64,000 bases of DNA from Actinoallomurus bryophytorum (GCF_006716425.1 NZ_VFOZ01000001.1:3844001-3908000), one strand, 5' to 3'. Shown: positions 13,486 to 24,454, numbered from the stretch's first letter. Program-made: numbers and translations. The notes: generated by a model from the letters alone, not told the origin.

Positions 13486-14363
13486 TGGGGCAGAAGGTAA
13501 ACCCGCACGGGTTCCGACTGGGCATCACCACCGACTTCAAGAGCCGGTGGTACGCCGACAAGCTGTACAAGGACTACGTCAAGGAAGACGTGTCGATTCG
13601 CCGGATGCTGACCCGCGGCATGGACCGCGCGGGCATTTCCAAGGTCGAGATCGAGCGCACCCGTGACCGCGTCCGCGTCGACATCCACACCGCGCGTCCC
13701 GGCATCGTGATCGGCCGCCGGGGTGCCGAGGCCGACCGCATCCGCGGCGACCTGGAGAAGCTGACCGGCAAGCAGGTCCAGCTGAACATCCTCGAGGTCA
13801 AGAACCCCGAGATCGACGCGCAGCTCGTCGCGCAGGGCGTTGCTGAGCAGCTGTCCAGCCGAGTCGCGTTCCGCCGTGCCATGCGTAAGGCGATCCAGAG
13901 CGCCATGAAGAGCGGCGCCAAGGGCATCAAGGTGCAATGCGGCGGCCGCCTCGGCGGCGCCGAGATGTCACGCTCGGAGTTCTACCGCGAGGGCCAGGTG
14001 CCCCTGCACACGCTCCGCGCCGACATCGACTACGGCTTCTACGAGGCGCGTACGACCTTCGGCCGGATCGGTGTGAAGGTCTGGATCTACAAGGGTGAGG
14101 CGCCGACGAGCCGCGCCGAGCGCGAGGCGCAGGCCGCCAAGGAGCGTGCCGCCGGTGGCGGCGGTCGCCGTGAGCGGCCGCAGCGCCGTGGCGGCGGCGG
14201 CGGTGGTGGCGGCGGCGAGCGTGGCGGCGGCCGTGGCGGCCGTGGTGGCGAGCGTGGCGGCGACCGCGGTGGCCGGCAGCAGCAGGCCCCCGCGAGCGCG
14301 CCCGCCGAACAGCAGCAGGCGACTGAGGCGGCTGCGCCGTCCAGCGCGGGTGAGGGGAGCTGA
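13485..14363 (+). CDS. rpsC: 30S ribosomal protein S3 with long RGG-rich tail
   Basis: 292 aa. S3 forms part of the mRNA entry site. The KH domain ([17 protein letters not shown]) and C-terminal domain (KVWIYKGE) fill residues 1-210. The last 80 residues are disordered: a charged linker, then Arg-Gly-Gly and poly-Gly repeats, then an Ala/Gln/Pro tail. S3 in many bacteria lacks this tail; related actinobacteria carry shorter versions. The GTG start overlaps rplV by 1 nt, and rplP follows after 7 nt. Confidence 0.97.
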   Translation: MGQKVNPHGFRLGITTDFKSRWYADKLYKDYVKEDVSIRRMLTRGMDRAGISKVEIERTRDRVRVDIHTARPGIVIGRRGAEADRIRGDLEKLTGKQVQLNILEVKNPEIDAQLVAQGVAEQLSSRVAFRRAMRKAIQSAMKSGAKGIKVQCGGRLGGAEMSRSEFYREGQVPLHTLRADIDYGFYEARTTFGRIGVKVWIYKGEAPTSRAEREAQAAKERAAGGGGRRERPQRRGGGGGGGGGERGGGRGGRGGERGGDRGGRQQQAPASAPAEQQQATEAAAPSSAGEGS

Positions 14364-14370
14364 ATTACCA

Positions 14371-14790
14371 ATGCTGATCCCTCGCAGGGTCAAGCACCGC
14401 AAGCAGCACCACCCGAAGCGGCGTGGCAAGGCCAAGGGCGGCACCAAGGTCGTCTTCGGTGAGTTCGGCATCCAGGCCGTCGAGGGTTCGTACGTGACCA
14501 ACCGGCAGATCGAGGCCGCACGTATCGCCATGACCCGGCACATCAAGCGTGGCGGAAAGGTGTGGATCAACATCTACCCCGACCGTCCGCTGACCAAGAA
14601 GCCCGCCGAGACCCGCATGGGTTCCGGTAAGGGCTCGCCGGAGTGGTGGGTCGCGAACGTCAAGCCCGGACGAGTGATGTTCGAGCTCGCCGGCGTCCCG
14701 GAGGAGCTCGCTCGCGAGGCGCTTCGCCGCGCGATGCACAAGCTCCCGATGAAGTGCAAATTCGTGAAGCGTGAAGTGGGTGAGGCGTGA
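14371..14790 (+). CDS. rplP: 50S ribosomal protein L16
   Basis: 139 aa. L16 organises the A-site tRNA-binding region of the 50[20 protein letters not shown] and the [20 protein letters not shown] block are diagnostic. ATG 14371 is the family start; upstream in-frame codons lie within the Gly-rich rpsC tail. The TGA overlaps the next start (TGATG). Confidence 0.98.
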   Translation: MLIPRRVKHRKQHHPKRRGKAKGGTKVVFGEFGIQAVEGSYVTNRQIEAARIAMTRHIKRGGKVWINIYPDRPLTKKPAETRMGSGKGSPEWWVANVKPGRVMFELAGVPEELAREALRRAMHKLPMKCKFVKREVGEA

Positions 14791-15041
14791 TGGCCAGCAA
14801 CAGCCTTACCGCCGACGATCTGCGGTCTCAGCCCGAGGAGGAGCTGGTCACCAAGCTGAAGGAGGCCAAGGAGGAGCTGTTCAACCTCCGCTTCCAGGCG
14901 GCTACGGGCCAGCTTGAGACTCACGGACGGCTGCGCGAAGTGAAGCGGGAGATTGCCCGCATTTACACAGTGATGCGGGAGCGGGAGCTCGGCATCGTCG
15001 TGCTGACCGAGGAGCCCGCGGAGGAGTCCACCGATGAGTGA
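14790..15041 (+). CDS. rpmC: 50S ribosomal protein L29
   Basis: 83 aa. L29 lies at the exit tunnel next to L23. The [20 protein letters not shown] helix pair and [19 protein letters not shown] are typical. ATG 14790 overlaps the rplP stop by 1 nt; GTG 14787, just before it, is an alternative that adds one residue. The C-terminus overlaps rpsQ by 8 nt. Confidence 0.96.
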   Translation: MASNSLTADDLRSQPEEELVTKLKEAKEELFNLRFQAATGQLETHGRLREVKREIARIYTVMRERELGIVVLTEEPAEESTDE

Positions 15042-15306
15042 CCAGAACACCGAGACGCGGAGCTACCGCAAGATCCGTGAGGGTCTGGTGGTCAGCGACA
15101 AGATGGACAAGACCGTTGTGGTCGCCGTCGAGGACCGTGTCAAGCACGCGCTGTACGGCAAGATCATTCGCCGTACGACAAAGTACAAGGCGCACGATGA
15201 GTCCAACGCCTGTGGCATCGGCGACCGGGTCCGTTTGATGGAGACCCGTCCGCTGTCCGCCACCAAGCGCTGGCGCGTCGTGGAGATCCTTGAGAAGGCC
15301 AAATAG
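15034..15306 (+). CDS. rpsQ: 30S ribosomal protein S17
   Basis: 90 aa. S17 is an OB-fold primary binder of 16S r[23 protein letters not shown] and the [20 protein letters not shown] block identify it. The ATG lies inside the end of rpmC (8-nt overlap). It is the last gene of the S10 operon; a 78-nt gap to rplN follows. Confidence 0.98.
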   Translation: MSDQNTETRSYRKIREGLVVSDKMDKTVVVAVEDRVKHALYGKIIRRTTKYKAHDESNACGIGDRVRLMETRPLSATKRWRVVEILEKAK

Positions 15307-15384
15307 TTGGCAGTCGCGCCGAGCGACTGAGGATCGAATCCGCCAGGCTCAACTGAGAACCGGCGAGAATAAACAGGAGTTGAC

Positions 15385-15753
15385 GTGATCCAGCAGGAGT
15401 CGCGACTCAAGGTCGCCGACAACACGGGTGCCAAGGAGATCCTTTGCATCCGGGTTCTCGGCGGCTCGGGTCGGCGCTATGCGGGCATCGGCGACATCAT
15501 CGTCGCGACCGTGAAGGACGCCCTTCCCGGAGCAGGCGTGAAGAAGGGTGATGTCGTTAAGGCCGTCGTCGTGCGCACCCGCAAGGAGCGCCGCCGTCCC
15601 GACGGCTCCTACATCCGCTTCGACGAGAACGCGGCTGTGCTCATCAGGGACGGCGGAGACCCGCGCGGTACGCGCATCTTCGGGCCGGTCGGCCGGGAGC
15701 TGCGCGACAAGAGGTTCATGCGCATCATCTCGCTCGCGCCGGAGGTGCTCTGA
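15385..15753 (+). CDS. rplN: 50S ribosomal protein L14
   Basis: 122 aa, standard. L14 takes part in intersubunit bridge B8. The GTG start gives [19 protein letters not shown], with AGGAG 6 nt upstream. It opens the spc operon and its stop overlaps rplX (TGATG). Confidence 0.98.
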   Translation: MIQQESRLKVADNTGAKEILCIRVLGGSGRRYAGIGDIIVATVKDALPGAGVKKGDVVKAVVVRTRKERRRPDGSYIRFDENAAVLIRDGGDPRGTRIFGPVGRELRDKRFMRIISLAPEVL

Positions 15754-16067
15754 TGAAGATCAAGAAGGGCGATGACGTCATCGTCATCGCAGGCAAGGAC
15801 AAGGGCGCGACCGGCAAGGTCATCGCCGCCGACCCCAAGCGTGAGCGCGTGGTCGTCGAAGGCGTGAACATGGTGAAGCGCCACACCAAGGAGACGAACC
15901 AGGGACCGCGCGGCGCCAAGGAGGGCGGGATCGTCACCAAGGAAGGTGCGATCCACGTCAGCAAGGTGGCGCTCGCCGAGGACGGCAAGCCCACCCGCGT
16001 CGGTTACCGCATCGACGACGACGGCGCGAAGGTTCGTATTTCGCGCCGTTCCGGTAAGGACATCTGA
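15753..16067 (+). CDS. rplX: 50S ribosomal protein L24
   Basis: 104 aa. L24 is an assembly initiator of the 50S. The KOW motif reads [20 protein letters not shown], and the [16 protein letters not shown] block follows. Both ends overlap their neighbours by 1 nt (TGATG). Confidence 0.98.
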   Translation: MKIKKGDDVIVIAGKDKGATGKVIAADPKRERVVVEGVNMVKRHTKETNQGPRGAKEGGIVTKEGAIHVSKVALAEDGKPTRVGYRIDDDGAKVRISRRSGKDI

Positions 16068-16642
16068 TGACTGCGGACACGACCACACAGGCAACTCCGA
16101 AGCCTCGCCTCAAGCAGCGCTACCGCGACGAGATCGCCAAGGCGATGCGCGAGGAGTTCGGCTACGCCAACGTGATGCAGATTCCCGGGTTGACCAAGGT
16201 GAAGGTCAACATGGGTGTCGGTGACGCCGCCCGCGACTCGAAGCTCATCGAGGGCGCGGTACGCGACCTGACCACCATTACCGGGCAGAAGCCCGCCGTG
16301 GCCCACGCGAAGAAGTCGATCGCGCAGTTCAAGCTGCGCGAGGGCATGCCGATCGGTGCGCACGTGACCCTCCGCGGTGACCGCATGTGGGAGTTCCTCG
16401 ACCGGCTGCTCTCGCTGGCCCTGCCGCGTATCCGTGACTTCCGTGGCCTGTCGCCCAAGCACTTCGACGGCAACGGCAACTACACGTTCGGGCTCACCGA
16501 GCAGGTGATGTTCCACGAGATCGACCCGGACAAGGTCGACCGTCAGCGCGGTATGGACATCACGATCGTGACCACCGCGACGACCGACGACGAGGGCCGG
16601 GCGCTTCTGCGGCACCTGGGCTTTCCGTTCCGAGAGAACTAG
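16067..16642 (+). CDS. rplE: 50S ribosomal protein L5
   Basis: 191 aa. L5 binds 5S rRNA and contacts P-site t[42 protein letters not shown] and the [20 protein letters not shown] block are all present. The ATG overlaps the rplX stop by 1 nt; rpsN follows after 51 nt. Confidence 0.98.
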   Translation: MTADTTTQATPKPRLKQRYRDEIAKAMREEFGYANVMQIPGLTKVKVNMGVGDAARDSKLIEGAVRDLTTITGQKPAVAHAKKSIAQFKLREGMPIGAHVTLRGDRMWEFLDRLLSLALPRIRDFRGLSPKHFDGNGNYTFGLTEQVMFHEIDPDKVDRQRGMDITIVTTATTDDEGRALLRHLGFPFREN

Positions 16643-16693
16643 CCGGCGGCCGTCGCCGGGTTCGGCGGCGACCGTCAGTTATGAGGAGATTAG

Positions 16694-16879
16694 ATGGCGA
16701 AGAAGGCTCTGATCGCCAAGGCGAACCGGAAGCCCAAGCACAGCGTGCGCGCCTACACTCGGTGCTCGCGCTGTGGGCGTCCGCGCGCGGTCTACCGCAA
16801 GTTCGGCCTGTGCCGGATCTGCTTCCGGGAGATGGCGCATCGCGGCGAGCTGCCCGGCATCACCAAGTCCAGCTGGTAA
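16694..16879 (+). CDS. rpsN: 30S ribosomal protein S14, zinc-binding type Z
   Basis: 61 aa short form. Two CxxC pairs (CSRC and CRIC) form a structural zinc site, so this is the Zn-dependent S14 used in zinc-replete cells. It begins [26 protein letters not shown] lies upstream at about 8 nt. The zinc-free paralogue used under Zur control in many actinobacteria is not in this window. Confidence 0.98.
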   Translation: MAKKALIAKANRKPKHSVRAYTRCSRCGRPRAVYRKFGLCRICFREMAHRGELPGITKSSW

Positions 16880-17017
16880 GGCCGGCTGAGCACTGCGGCC
16901 GACCAGCATTTCAATAATGACCAACCGGGTGCCTGAGCAAGGCATCCACGACCACGTCGAAGGTCCGTCACGTGCCAATCACGTACGGAAACCGCGGCGA
17001 GGAGGGCCCAGTAGGCC

Positions 17018-17416
17018 ATGACGATGACCGACCCGATCGCAGACATGTTGACGCGTCTGCGGAACGCGAATTCGGCGTACCACGACACCGTGAACATGCC
17101 GTACTCGAAGATCAAGGCGCACATCGCCGAGATCCTCCAGCAGGAGGGTTACATCTCGGGATGGAGCGTCGAGGACGCCGAGGTCGGCAAGAAGCTTGTG
17201 GTCGACCTCAAGTTCGGCCCGAGCCGTGAGCGTTCGATCGCCGGACTCAAGCGGGTGTCCAAGCCGGGCCTGCGGGTCTACGCGAAGAAGGACAACCTGC
17301 CGAAGGTCCTCGGTGGTCTCGGCGTCGCGATCATCTCGACGTCTTCTGGCTTGATGACCGACCGGCAGGCCGGCCGTAATGGTGTGGGCGGGGAAGTCCT
17401 CGCCTACGTTTGGTAA
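17018..17416 (+). CDS. rpsH: 30S ribosomal protein S8
   Basis: 132 aa, standard. S8 is a primary 16S rRNA binder in the central domain. [20 protein letters not shown] is typical. The C-terminal block [20 protein letters not shown] is intact. ATG 17018 is used, although an ATG two codons later is equally spaced to GAGGAGG. The 138-nt gap after rpsN holds no gene. Confidence 0.98.
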   Translation: MTMTDPIADMLTRLRNANSAYHDTVNMPYSKIKAHIAEILQQEGYISGWSVEDAEVGKKLVVDLKFGPSRERSIAGLKRVSKPGLRVYAKKDNLPKVLGGLGVAIISTSSGLMTDRQAGRNGVGGEVLAYVW

Positions 17417-17431
17417 GGGGAGGGAAACAGC

Positions 17432-17968
17432 ATGTCGCGCATCGGACGTCTGCCCATCCCCGTCCCCGGCGGCGTCGACATCAAGGTCGACGGCCAGGTG
17501 GTCACGGTCAAGGGGCCCAAGGGCGAACTTCAGCACACGGTGGCCCGGCCGATCGAGGTCGTCCAGGAGGACGGCAACGTGAAGGTCGGCCGCCCCAGCG
17601 ATGAGGGACCGGTCCGTGCACTGCACGGTCTGACCCGCACGCTGATCAACAACATGGTCGTCGGAGTGACGCAGGGATACAGCAAGACGCTGGAGATCGT
17701 CGGCGTCGGCTACCGCGTCCAGGCCAAGGGCAGCAACCTCGAGTTCTCCCTTGGCTTCAGCCACCCGATCACGGTGGAGCCGCCGGCGGGCATCACCTTC
17801 CGCGTCGAACGGCCGACCCAGTTCGTGGTCGAGGGCATCGACAAGCAGAAGGTCGGCGAGGTCGCCGCGAATATCCGCAAACTGCGCAAGCCCGACCCGT
17901 ACAAGGGCAAGGGCGTGCGTTACCAAGGCGAGCAGATCCGCCGCAAGGTCGGAAAGGCTGGGAAGTAG
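17432..17968 (+). CDS. rplF: 50S ribosomal protein L6
   Basis: 178 aa with the two tandem L6 folds. [20 protein letters not shown] opens the protein. [18 protein letters not shown] and [13 protein letters not shown] are diagnostic. AGGGGAGGG precedes the start. rplR follows after 2 nt. Confidence 0.98.
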   Translation: MSRIGRLPIPVPGGVDIKVDGQVVTVKGPKGELQHTVARPIEVVQEDGNVKVGRPSDEGPVRALHGLTRTLINNMVVGVTQGYSKTLEIVGVGYRVQAKGSNLEFSLGFSHPITVEPPAGITFRVERPTQFVVEGIDKQKVGEVAANIRKLRKPDPYKGKGVRYQGEQIRRKVGKAGK

Positions 17969-17970
17969 TC

Positions 17971-18357
17971 GTGCCTGTGAGCAAGACTCAGGTCCGGAAG
18001 CGGACCTCGGCGCGCGCCGCGTCGCGGTCCCGCCGGCACCTGCGCGTCCGCAAGAAGATCCAGGGCAGCGCCGAGAGGCCGCGCCTGGTCGTAACGAAGT
18101 CGGCGCGGCACATGTCCGCGCAGATCATCGACGACATCGCCGGCCGTACGCTGGTGTCCGCGTCGACGCTCGACTCCACGCTCCGTACGGACGAGGGCGA
18201 CAAGACGGCCAAGGCACGCAAGGTCGGCGAGATTCTGGCCGAGCGCGCCAAGGAGGCCGGCATCGGCAGCGTGGTCTTCGACCGCGCCGGGCACCGATAC
18301 CACGGTCGCATCGCGGCTCTGGCCGACGGTGCGCGCGAGAGTGGGCTGGAGCTCTGA
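17971..18357 (+). CDS. rplR: 50S ribosomal protein L18
   Basis: 128 aa. L18 binds 5S rRNA with L5 and L25. [18 protein letters not shown] and the [21 protein letters not shown]-terminus identify it. The start is GTG 17971. Its TGA stop overlaps an ATG (TGATG, 18355-18359) that opens a 14-codon frame leading into rpsE. Confidence 0.98.
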   Translation: MPVSKTQVRKRTSARAASRSRRHLRVRKKIQGSAERPRLVVTKSARHMSAQIIDDIAGRTLVSASTLDSTLRTDEGDKTAKARKVGEILAERAKEAGIGSVVFDRAGHRYHGRIAALADGARESGLEL

Positions 18358-18401
18358 TGGCCCGCTCGCAGCAACTGATGGACGAGAAGAGGAACCACTA
18401 A
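18357..18401 (+). CDS. Possible 14-aa bridging minicistron between rplR and rpsE
   Basis: ATG 18357 overlaps the rplR stop as TGATG. The frame ([14 protein letters not shown]) ends TAA 18399-18401, which overlaps the rpsE ATG as TAATG. The frame contains GAAGAGG, which can also serve as the rpsE ribosome-binding site. It may be a coupling device that carries ribosomes from L18 to S5, or only chance. Too short to assess by composition. Confidence 0.35.
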   Translation: MARSQQLMDEKRNH

Positions 18402-19009
18402 TGGCAGCACCACGTCGTGGCGGCGGCGAGCGGCGCGACCGGCGTGATGATCGCCGGGGTGGCGCCGACAAGGGCCAGTCGTACATCGAGCGTGTCGTAG
18501 CGATCAACCGTGTCGCGAAGGTCGTCAAGGGCGGCCGCCGCTTCAGCTTCACCGCGCTGGTCGTGGTGGGCGACGGCAACGGCACCGTGGGTGTCGGCTA
18601 TGGCAAGGCCAAGGAGGTGCCCGCGGCGATCGCCAAGGGTGTCGAAGAGGCCAAGAAGCACTTCTTCAAGGTGCCGCGTATCCAGGGCACCATCCCGCAC
18701 ACCAGCCAGGGTGAGGAGGCCGCGGGAGTCGTACTCCTGAAGCCGGCCAGCCCCGGTACCGGCGTCATCGCGGGTGGCCCCGTGCGCGCCGTGCTGGAGT
18801 GCGCGGGCATCCACGACGTCCTGTCCAAGTCGCTGGGCTCCTCCAACGCGATCAACATCGTCCACGCGACGGTGGCCGCGCTGAAGCAGCTCAACCGGCC
18901 TGAGGAGATCGCGGCCAAGCGCGGCCTGCCGATCGAGGACGTCGCCCCCGCCGCCATGCTCAAGGCTCGCGCGGCCGGGAGCGAGGCTCGCCAGGAGGTC
19001 GGCTCATGA
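18401..19009 (+). CDS. rpsE: 30S ribosomal protein S5
   Basis: 202 aa. S5 guards decoding accuracy and the mRNA entry site. A charged N-terminal extension ([17 protein letters not shown]) precedes the double-stranded RNA-binding domain, which contains [20 protein letters not shown]. The second domain follows ([15 protein letters not shown]). ATG 18401 is used because upstream in-frame codons overlap rplR. The end overlaps rpmD by 4 nt. Confidence 0.97.
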   Translation: MAAPRRGGGERRDRRDDRRGGADKGQSYIERVVAINRVAKVVKGGRRFSFTALVVVGDGNGTVGVGYGKAKEVPAAIAKGVEEAKKHFFKVPRIQGTIPHTSQGEEAAGVVLLKPASPGTGVIAGGPVRAVLECAGIHDVLSKSLGSSNAINIVHATVAALKQLNRPEEIAAKRGLPIEDVAPAAMLKARAAGSEARQEVGS

Positions 19010-19188
19010 CCAACCTGAAGATCACTCAGGTGAAGTCGCAGATCGGTGGCAAGCAGTACCAGCGTGAGACGCTGCGCACCCTGGGGCTCAAGCGGATCGG
19101 CCAGAGCGTCGTCCGCGAGGACCGCCCCGAGGTGCTCGGGATGATCCAGACCGTACGCCACCTGGTCACGGTCGAGGAGGTTGACTGA
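19006..19188 (+). CDS. rpmD: 50S ribosomal protein L30
   Basis: 60 aa, standard. [20 protein letters not shown] and [20 protein letters not shown] are typical of bacterial L30. It overlaps rpsE by 4 nt (ATGA) and rplO by 1 nt (TGATG). Confidence 0.97.
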   Translation: MTNLKITQVKSQIGGKQYQRETLRTLGLKRIGQSVVREDRPEVLGMIQTVRHLVTVEEVD

Positions 19189-19640
19189 TGGGAGCGGAGA
19201 CTCCGCTGCGGCCGCACCACCTGCGGCCCGCACCGGGCGCTCACAAGTCCAAGACCCGTAAGGGCCGTGGCGAGGCGTCCAAGGGCAAGACCGCCGGACG
19301 CGGCACCAAGGGCACCAAGGCACGCGGTTCGGTGCCGGCCGGGTTCGAAGGCGGTCAGATGCCTCTGATCCGCCGGGTTCCGAAGCTCAAGGGCTTCAAG
19401 AACCCCTTCCGTGTCGAATACCAGGTCGTCAACCTGGGACGACTCGCCGAGCTCTACCCTGAGGGTGGCGAGGTTACGCCGGACGATCTGGCGGCGAAGG
19501 GCGCAGTGCGCTCGGGCCGTCCGGTCAAGATTCTCGGCACTGGTGACATCTCCGTAACGGTGCAGGTCAAGGCGCATGCCTTCTCCGGTTCCGCCAAGGA
19601 GAAGATCACGGGTGCCGGGGGCAGCATCGAAGAACTGTGA
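19188..19640 (+). CDS. rplO: 50S ribosomal protein L15
   Basis: 150 aa. L15 is a late-assembly 50S protein. Its long basic Gly-rich N-terminal arm ([20 protein letters not shown]) reaches into the rRNA core. [20 protein letters not shown] is diagnostic. It is the last ribosomal gene before secY, and a hairpin follows 20 nt after its stop. Confidence 0.98.
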   Translation: MGAETPLRPHHLRPAPGAHKSKTRKGRGEASKGKTAGRGTKGTKARGSVPAGFEGGQMPLIRRVPKLKGFKNPFRVEYQVVNLGRLAELYPEGGEVTPDDLAAKGAVRSGRPVKILGTGDISVTVQVKAHAFSGSAKEKITGAGGSIEEL

Positions 19641-19660
19641 GCACAAGCCCTTGTGGGAAT

Positions 19661-19687
19661 CGCCCCCGCCAGTACCCGGCGGGGGCG
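19661..19687 (+). terminator. Hairpin between rplO and secY
   Basis: A perfect 10-bp GC stem (CGCCCCCGCC / GGCGGGGGCG) with a 7-nt loop. It is a likely terminator or attenuator that lowers secY expression relative to ribosomal genes. Confidence 0.65.
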
Positions 19688-19794
19688 TCAGCCCATGCAA
19701 GGGCTGTTAGAGTTCGATCGGCGGCTATCGCCGTCGCCTACCATCGACCGGGGCCCGTCTGTGGCCATTGGCCGGAATTCGCGCAGGAGGAATG

Positions 19795-21095
<1,301 letters not shown>

Positions 21096-21096
<1 letters not shown>

Positions 21097-21749
21097 TGCG
21101 AATCGTGCTCGTGGGCCCCCCCGGAGCGGGCAAGGGGACACAGGCCCAATTCATCGCATCGCACCTGTCGATCCCGAAGATTTCGACAGGTGACATTTTC
21201 CGCGCGAACGTAAGCGGAAACACCCCTTTGGGGCAGAAGGCCAAGGAGTACATGGACCGTGGTGACCTCGTCCCGGATGAGGTCACCATCGCCATGGTGA
21301 GGGACCGCCTGGCCGAAGACGACGCGCAGGAGGGATTCCTGCTCGACGGCTTCCCGCGCAACGTCCCGCAGGCGGAGACGCTCAAGAAGATCCTGTCCGA
21401 GATGGACCGCAAGCTCGACCTCGTGCTCGAGCTGGTGGTCGACGACGACGAGGTCGTACGCCGGCTGTCGGGCCGCCGTACCTGCCGTAAGTGCGGCCGG
21501 ATCTGGCACGTGGCCTTCGACCCGCCGACCAAGGACGGCGTCTGCGACGTCTGCGGGGGAGAGCTGTTCCAGCGCGACGACGACCGCGAGGAGACCATCA
21601 GGCATCGTCTGGAGGTCTATCAGGAACAGACCGCACCTCTTGCGTCGTTCTACGCGGATGAGGGCATCTTGGTGGGCCTGGACGCCACTGGGCCCGTCGA
21701 AGAGGTCACGGAGCGGGCGCTCGCCGCGCTCCGCCGGTTCGCCGCCTGA
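21096..21749 (+). CDS. adk: Adenylate kinase
   Basis: 217 aa. It interconverts ATP + AMP and 2 ADP. The P-loop is [12 protein letters not shown]. The AMP-binding segment [10 protein letters not shown] and the DGFPRN motif follow. The LID has two CxxC pairs (CRKC and CDVC), so it is the long zinc-stabilised form. The GTG start overlaps the secY stop, as in many bacteria. Confidence 0.97.
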
Positions 21750-21821
21750 CGGACCGGCACGCACGGAGCGCCCACGCGGTCATCCTCGAACCAACCCCTG
21801 ACCCAGGTGCGGAGCGACAGA

Positions 21822-22658
21822 GTGTGGAAGAAGCGTAAGCCGGCCATCCAGATCAAGTCGCGGGACGAGCTCGCGGTCATGCGCGAGGCCGGTCTCGTCG
21901 TCGGCCGTACCCTCCAGCGGCTCACCGAGGCGGTCCGGCCGGGGATCACCACCGCCGACCTGGACGCGATCGCGGAGGAGTCCATCCGCTCCCAGGGCGC
22001 GACACCCTCGTTCAAGGGCTACCACGGCTTCCCGGCCAGCATCTGCACCTCGATCAACGAGGAGATCGTGCACGGCATCCCGAGCCCGGGCAAGGTCCTG
22101 CACGAGGGCGACATCATCTCCATCGACTGCGGTGCGATCTTCGACGGCTGGCACGGCGACTCGGCGGTGACCGTCCCGGTCGGCGAGATCACCCCCGAGC
22201 TCCGGCGGCTGATCGAGGTCTGCGAGGAGTCGATGTGGCGCGGCATCGGCGCGGGCGTGGCCGAGGGCCGGCTGAGCGATATCGGTAATGCGGTCGAGAC
22301 CTATGTGCGTGCCGAGGGCGACTATGGCATCGTCGAGGAGTACGTCGGCCACGGGATCGGTACCGAGATGCACATGGACCCGCCAGTGCCCAACTACGGC
22401 GAGGCCGGTTATGGGCCAAGCCTGGTCCCCGGCATGTGCTTCGCGGTCGAGCCGATGATCAATCTGGGTACGGCAGCGACCCTGCTTCTCGACGACGAGT
22501 GGACCGTCATCACCGATGACCGGCGCTCTTCGGCGCACTTCGAGCACACCTTCGCCGTCACCGAGGACGGCCCGTGGGTGCTCACCGCACTCGACGGCGG
22601 CGCGGCACATGGTTACCGGAGCCGCGACGAGAGGATCAAGGATGGCGCTCAATCCTGA
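21822..22658 (+). CDS. map: Methionine aminopeptidase, type I
   Basis: 278 aa. It removes the initiator methionine from new proteins. Metal ligands are visible in SIDCGAIFDGWHGDSAVTV (two Asp), GHGIGTEMHMDPPVP (His), FEHTFAV (Glu) and the AVEPMIN segment. GTG 21822 is chosen because GGAG lies 7 nt upstream; a GTG at 21807 would add five residues. It follows adk in the usual secY-adk-map order. Its end overlaps the next gene by 17 nt. Confidence 0.94.
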   Translation: MWKKRKPAIQIKSRDELAVMREAGLVVGRTLQRLTEAVRPGITTADLDAIAEESIRSQGATPSFKGYHGFPASICTSINEEIVHGIPSPGKVLHEGDIISIDCGAIFDGWHGDSAVTVPVGEITPELRRLIEVCEESMWRGIGAGVAEGRLSDIGNAVETYVRAEGDYGIVEEYVGHGIGTEMHMDPPVPNYGEAGYGPSLVPGMCFAVEPMINLGTAATLLLDDEWTVITDDRRSSAHFEHTFAVTEDGPWVLTALDGGAAHGYRSRDERIKDGAQS

Positions 22659-23082
22659 GATGCGGGCCTCCGACGCCGACCGCGACCGGGTCGCGGCGGC
22701 GCTGAGAGAGCACTGCGCTCAGGGGCGCATCGACGTCGACGAGCTGAACGGCCGTCTCGAAGGGGTCTACACCGCGCGGACCATCGGCGACCTGCAAAAG
22801 GTGACCGACGACCTGCCCGAAGAGGACATGTACGAGCTCCCGGTGCCGGCGTGGCGGCATTCGTCGCCGGCCCGCGGCATGGCCGGCGGCAGTCTCTACC
22901 ACTCGAGCATGCGTGCGGGCTGGGCGACGTACGCGACCGTCAACCTGGTTTGCATCGTGATCTGGCTGCTCACCGCCGTGCCGTCGGGAGCCTGGTACCC
23001 CTGGTGGATCTGGGTGGCCGGTCCGTGGGGTGCCTTGATGCTCGCCGGGCAGATCTTCGGTCCCCACGACGACCGGCGCTGA
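22642..23082 (+). CDS. DUF1707 domain membrane protein
   Basis: 146 aa. Residues 8-58 form a DUF1707 domain (MRASDADRDRVAAALREHCA... GRIDVDELNGRL), common in actinobacterial membrane or regulatory proteins. Two hydrophobic helices follow at about 90-110 and 115-135 (VNLVCIVIWLLTAV and WWIWVAGPWGALMLAGQI). It starts inside the end of map, so it is probably co-transcribed. No biochemical role is known. Confidence 0.85.
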   Translation: MALNPEMRASDADRDRVAAALREHCAQGRIDVDELNGRLEGVYTARTIGDLQKVTDDLPEEDMYELPVPAWRHSSPARGMAGGSLYHSSMRAGWATYATVNLVCIVIWLLTAVPSGAWYPWWIWVAGPWGALMLAGQIFGPHDDRR

Positions 23083-23083
23083 C

Positions 23084-23815
23084 TCACACCGCGGTGGCGC
23101 CGACGGTGCGAAAGTGCGTGACCGCGTTCAGGCCGTCGATGAGGTGCAGCGCGAAGCCGGCCTTCGCGGTGGAGAGGGCCTGACGGCCACCGGGGTCGAC
23201 GTGCACCTGCCGGTACGTACTCGGGCAGGTCGTGGCGACCGTACCCGCGAACCCGCTGACCGATCCCGCGTGCACGTGTCCCGCGATGACGCGTACGACC
23301 TGCGGGTGACGGGCGATCACGGTGGAGAGCCGGTCCGGGTCGGCGTGGCCCATCTCGTCGATCCAGCGGACGCCGATCGGGAAGGGCGGATGGTGCATCG
23401 CGACGACGGCGGGTGTGCCGGGCTCCTCCGCGAGGGTGGCCTCGAGCCACTCGGGATCGGACAACGTCCCGCCGGGCTGTCCCGGGATGGTCGAGTCGCA
23501 GCACACCAGCCGGACACCTCCCACGGTCACCGCGTAGTTCGCGGCCGGGACGGCGGGGAACGCCTCCAGCAGAGCATCGACGTCGTCGTGGTTTCCCGGA
23601 AGCGGATGTACGGGCATCGGCAGCCGTTCGAGCTCGGTGCGCAAGAGCGCGTACTCCCCGGGGCGCCCGTGGTCGGTGAGGTCACCGGTGAGCACGACGC
23701 CGTCGGGCGGCGTGGACAGGGCCAGCACGGTCGTCACGGCCTCCCGCAGGGCCCGGACCGGCGCCGGATCGTCGTCGGCGAGATGAAGGTCGCTGAGCTG
23801 AGCGATGATCGTCAT
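23084..23815 (-). CDS. Class III cyclic-nucleotide-phosphodiesterase-like metallophosphoesterase
   Basis: 243 aa calcineurin-like phosphoesterase. Metal-binding motifs appear in order: DLHL, GDLTD, GNHDD, MHHPP and GHVHAG. This set matches the CpdA/Icc-like family that hydrolyses cyclic nucleotides or related phosphodiesters; the real substrate is not shown. The ATG at 23815 places the first strand (MTIIAQLSDLHL) at the N-terminus. It is convergent with the DUF1707 gene with 1 nt between stops. Confidence 0.88.
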   Translation of the reverse strand: MTIIAQLSDLHLADDDPAPVRALREAVTTVLALSTPPDGVVLTGDLTDHGRPGEYALLRTELERLPMPVHPLPGNHDDVDALLEAFPAVPAANYAVTVGGVRLVCCDSTIPGQPGGTLSDPEWLEATLAEEPGTPAVVAMHHPPFPIGVRWIDEMGHADPDRLSTVIARHPQVVRVIAGHVHAGSVSGFAGTVATTCPSTYRQVHVDPGGRQALSTAKAGFALHLIDGLNAVTHFRTVGATAV

Positions 23816-23913
23816 GGCTCGACAGCCCACCACGGGTACACGGGAATGACCATGTCCACTGCTGTGTTGGGAAGTAACAGGAGTGGTCGGCTCGTCGGTG
23901 AATCCGCTGTGAT

Positions 23914-23943
23914 TTCACATTCTCGGGGCCGGTGACGTACACT
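23914..23943 (+). promoter_or_regulatory. Candidate promoter for infA
   Basis: TTCACA (23914-23919), an 18-nt spacer and TACACT (23938-23943) lie about 100 nt upstream of infA in a locally AT-richer stretch. The match is moderate. Confidence 0.4.
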
Positions 23944-24047
23944 TCTTTGTCGGTCCTGTGTCGGCTCATGTCTGCATGCATCTTGCATGCTCGGGGCGCC
24001 CGCGCGGACCGTTCTCCTGACGAACCGATCAGCGAAGCGCGGAGGAC

Positions 24048-24269
24048 ATGCCCAAAAAAGAAGGGGCCATCGAGATCGAAGGCACCGTCGTCGAATCTCT
24101 CCCGAACGCCATGTTCCGGGTCGAGTTGGACAACGGGCACAAGGTTCTCGCCCACATCAGCGGGAAGATGCGGATGCACTACATCCGGATCCTTCCCGAT
24201 GACCGAGTGGTCGTTGAGCTGAGTCCTTACGATCTCACCCGCGGCCGGATCGTCTACCGCTACAAGTAA
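24048..24269 (+). CDS. infA: Translation initiation factor IF-1
   Basis: 73 aa OB-fold factor that blocks the A site during initiation. [20 protein letters not shown] and the [16 protein letters not shown] block identify it. GGAGG is only 2-3 nt before the ATG, closer than usual. It heads the infA-rpmJ-rpsM-rpsK-rpsD-rpoA-rplQ cluster. Confidence 0.98.
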   Translation: MPKKEGAIEIEGTVVESLPNAMFRVELDNGHKVLAHISGKMRMHYIRILPDDRVVVELSPYDLTRGRIVYRYK

Positions 24270-24294
24270 TCAGTTCACCCACTGGGGTTGCCTT

Positions 24295-24315
24295 CCCCGC
24301 GTCGGCAGCGCGGGG
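24295..24315 (+). terminator. Weak hairpin between infA and rpmJ
   Basis: A 7-bp GC stem (CCCCGCG / CGCGGGG) with a 7-nt loop lies in the 71-nt gap. It may be a partial terminator or processing site. Confidence 0.35.
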
Positions 24316-24340
24316 GTGACCCTGCTATCGAGGAGACCCA

Positions 24341-24454
24341 GTGAAGGTCAAGCCGAGCGTTAAGAAGATCTGCAGCAAGTGCCGCGTCATCCGCCGGCAT
24401 GGCCGGGTCATGGTCATCTGTGACGACCCGCGCCACAAGCAGCGCCAGGGCTAA
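24341..24454 (+). CDS. rpmJ: 50S ribosomal protein L36, zinc-binding form
   Basis: 37 aa encoded from GTG 24341 with GAGGAG 6 nt upstream. It reads [20 protein letters not shown] and then [17 protein letters not shown]. Cys11, Cys14, Cys27 and His32 form the zinc ribbon of the Zn-dependent (C+) L36. Position between infA and rpsM is the conserved one. Confidence 0.97.
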   Translation: MKVKPSVKKICSKCRVIRRHGRVMVICDDPRHKQRQG

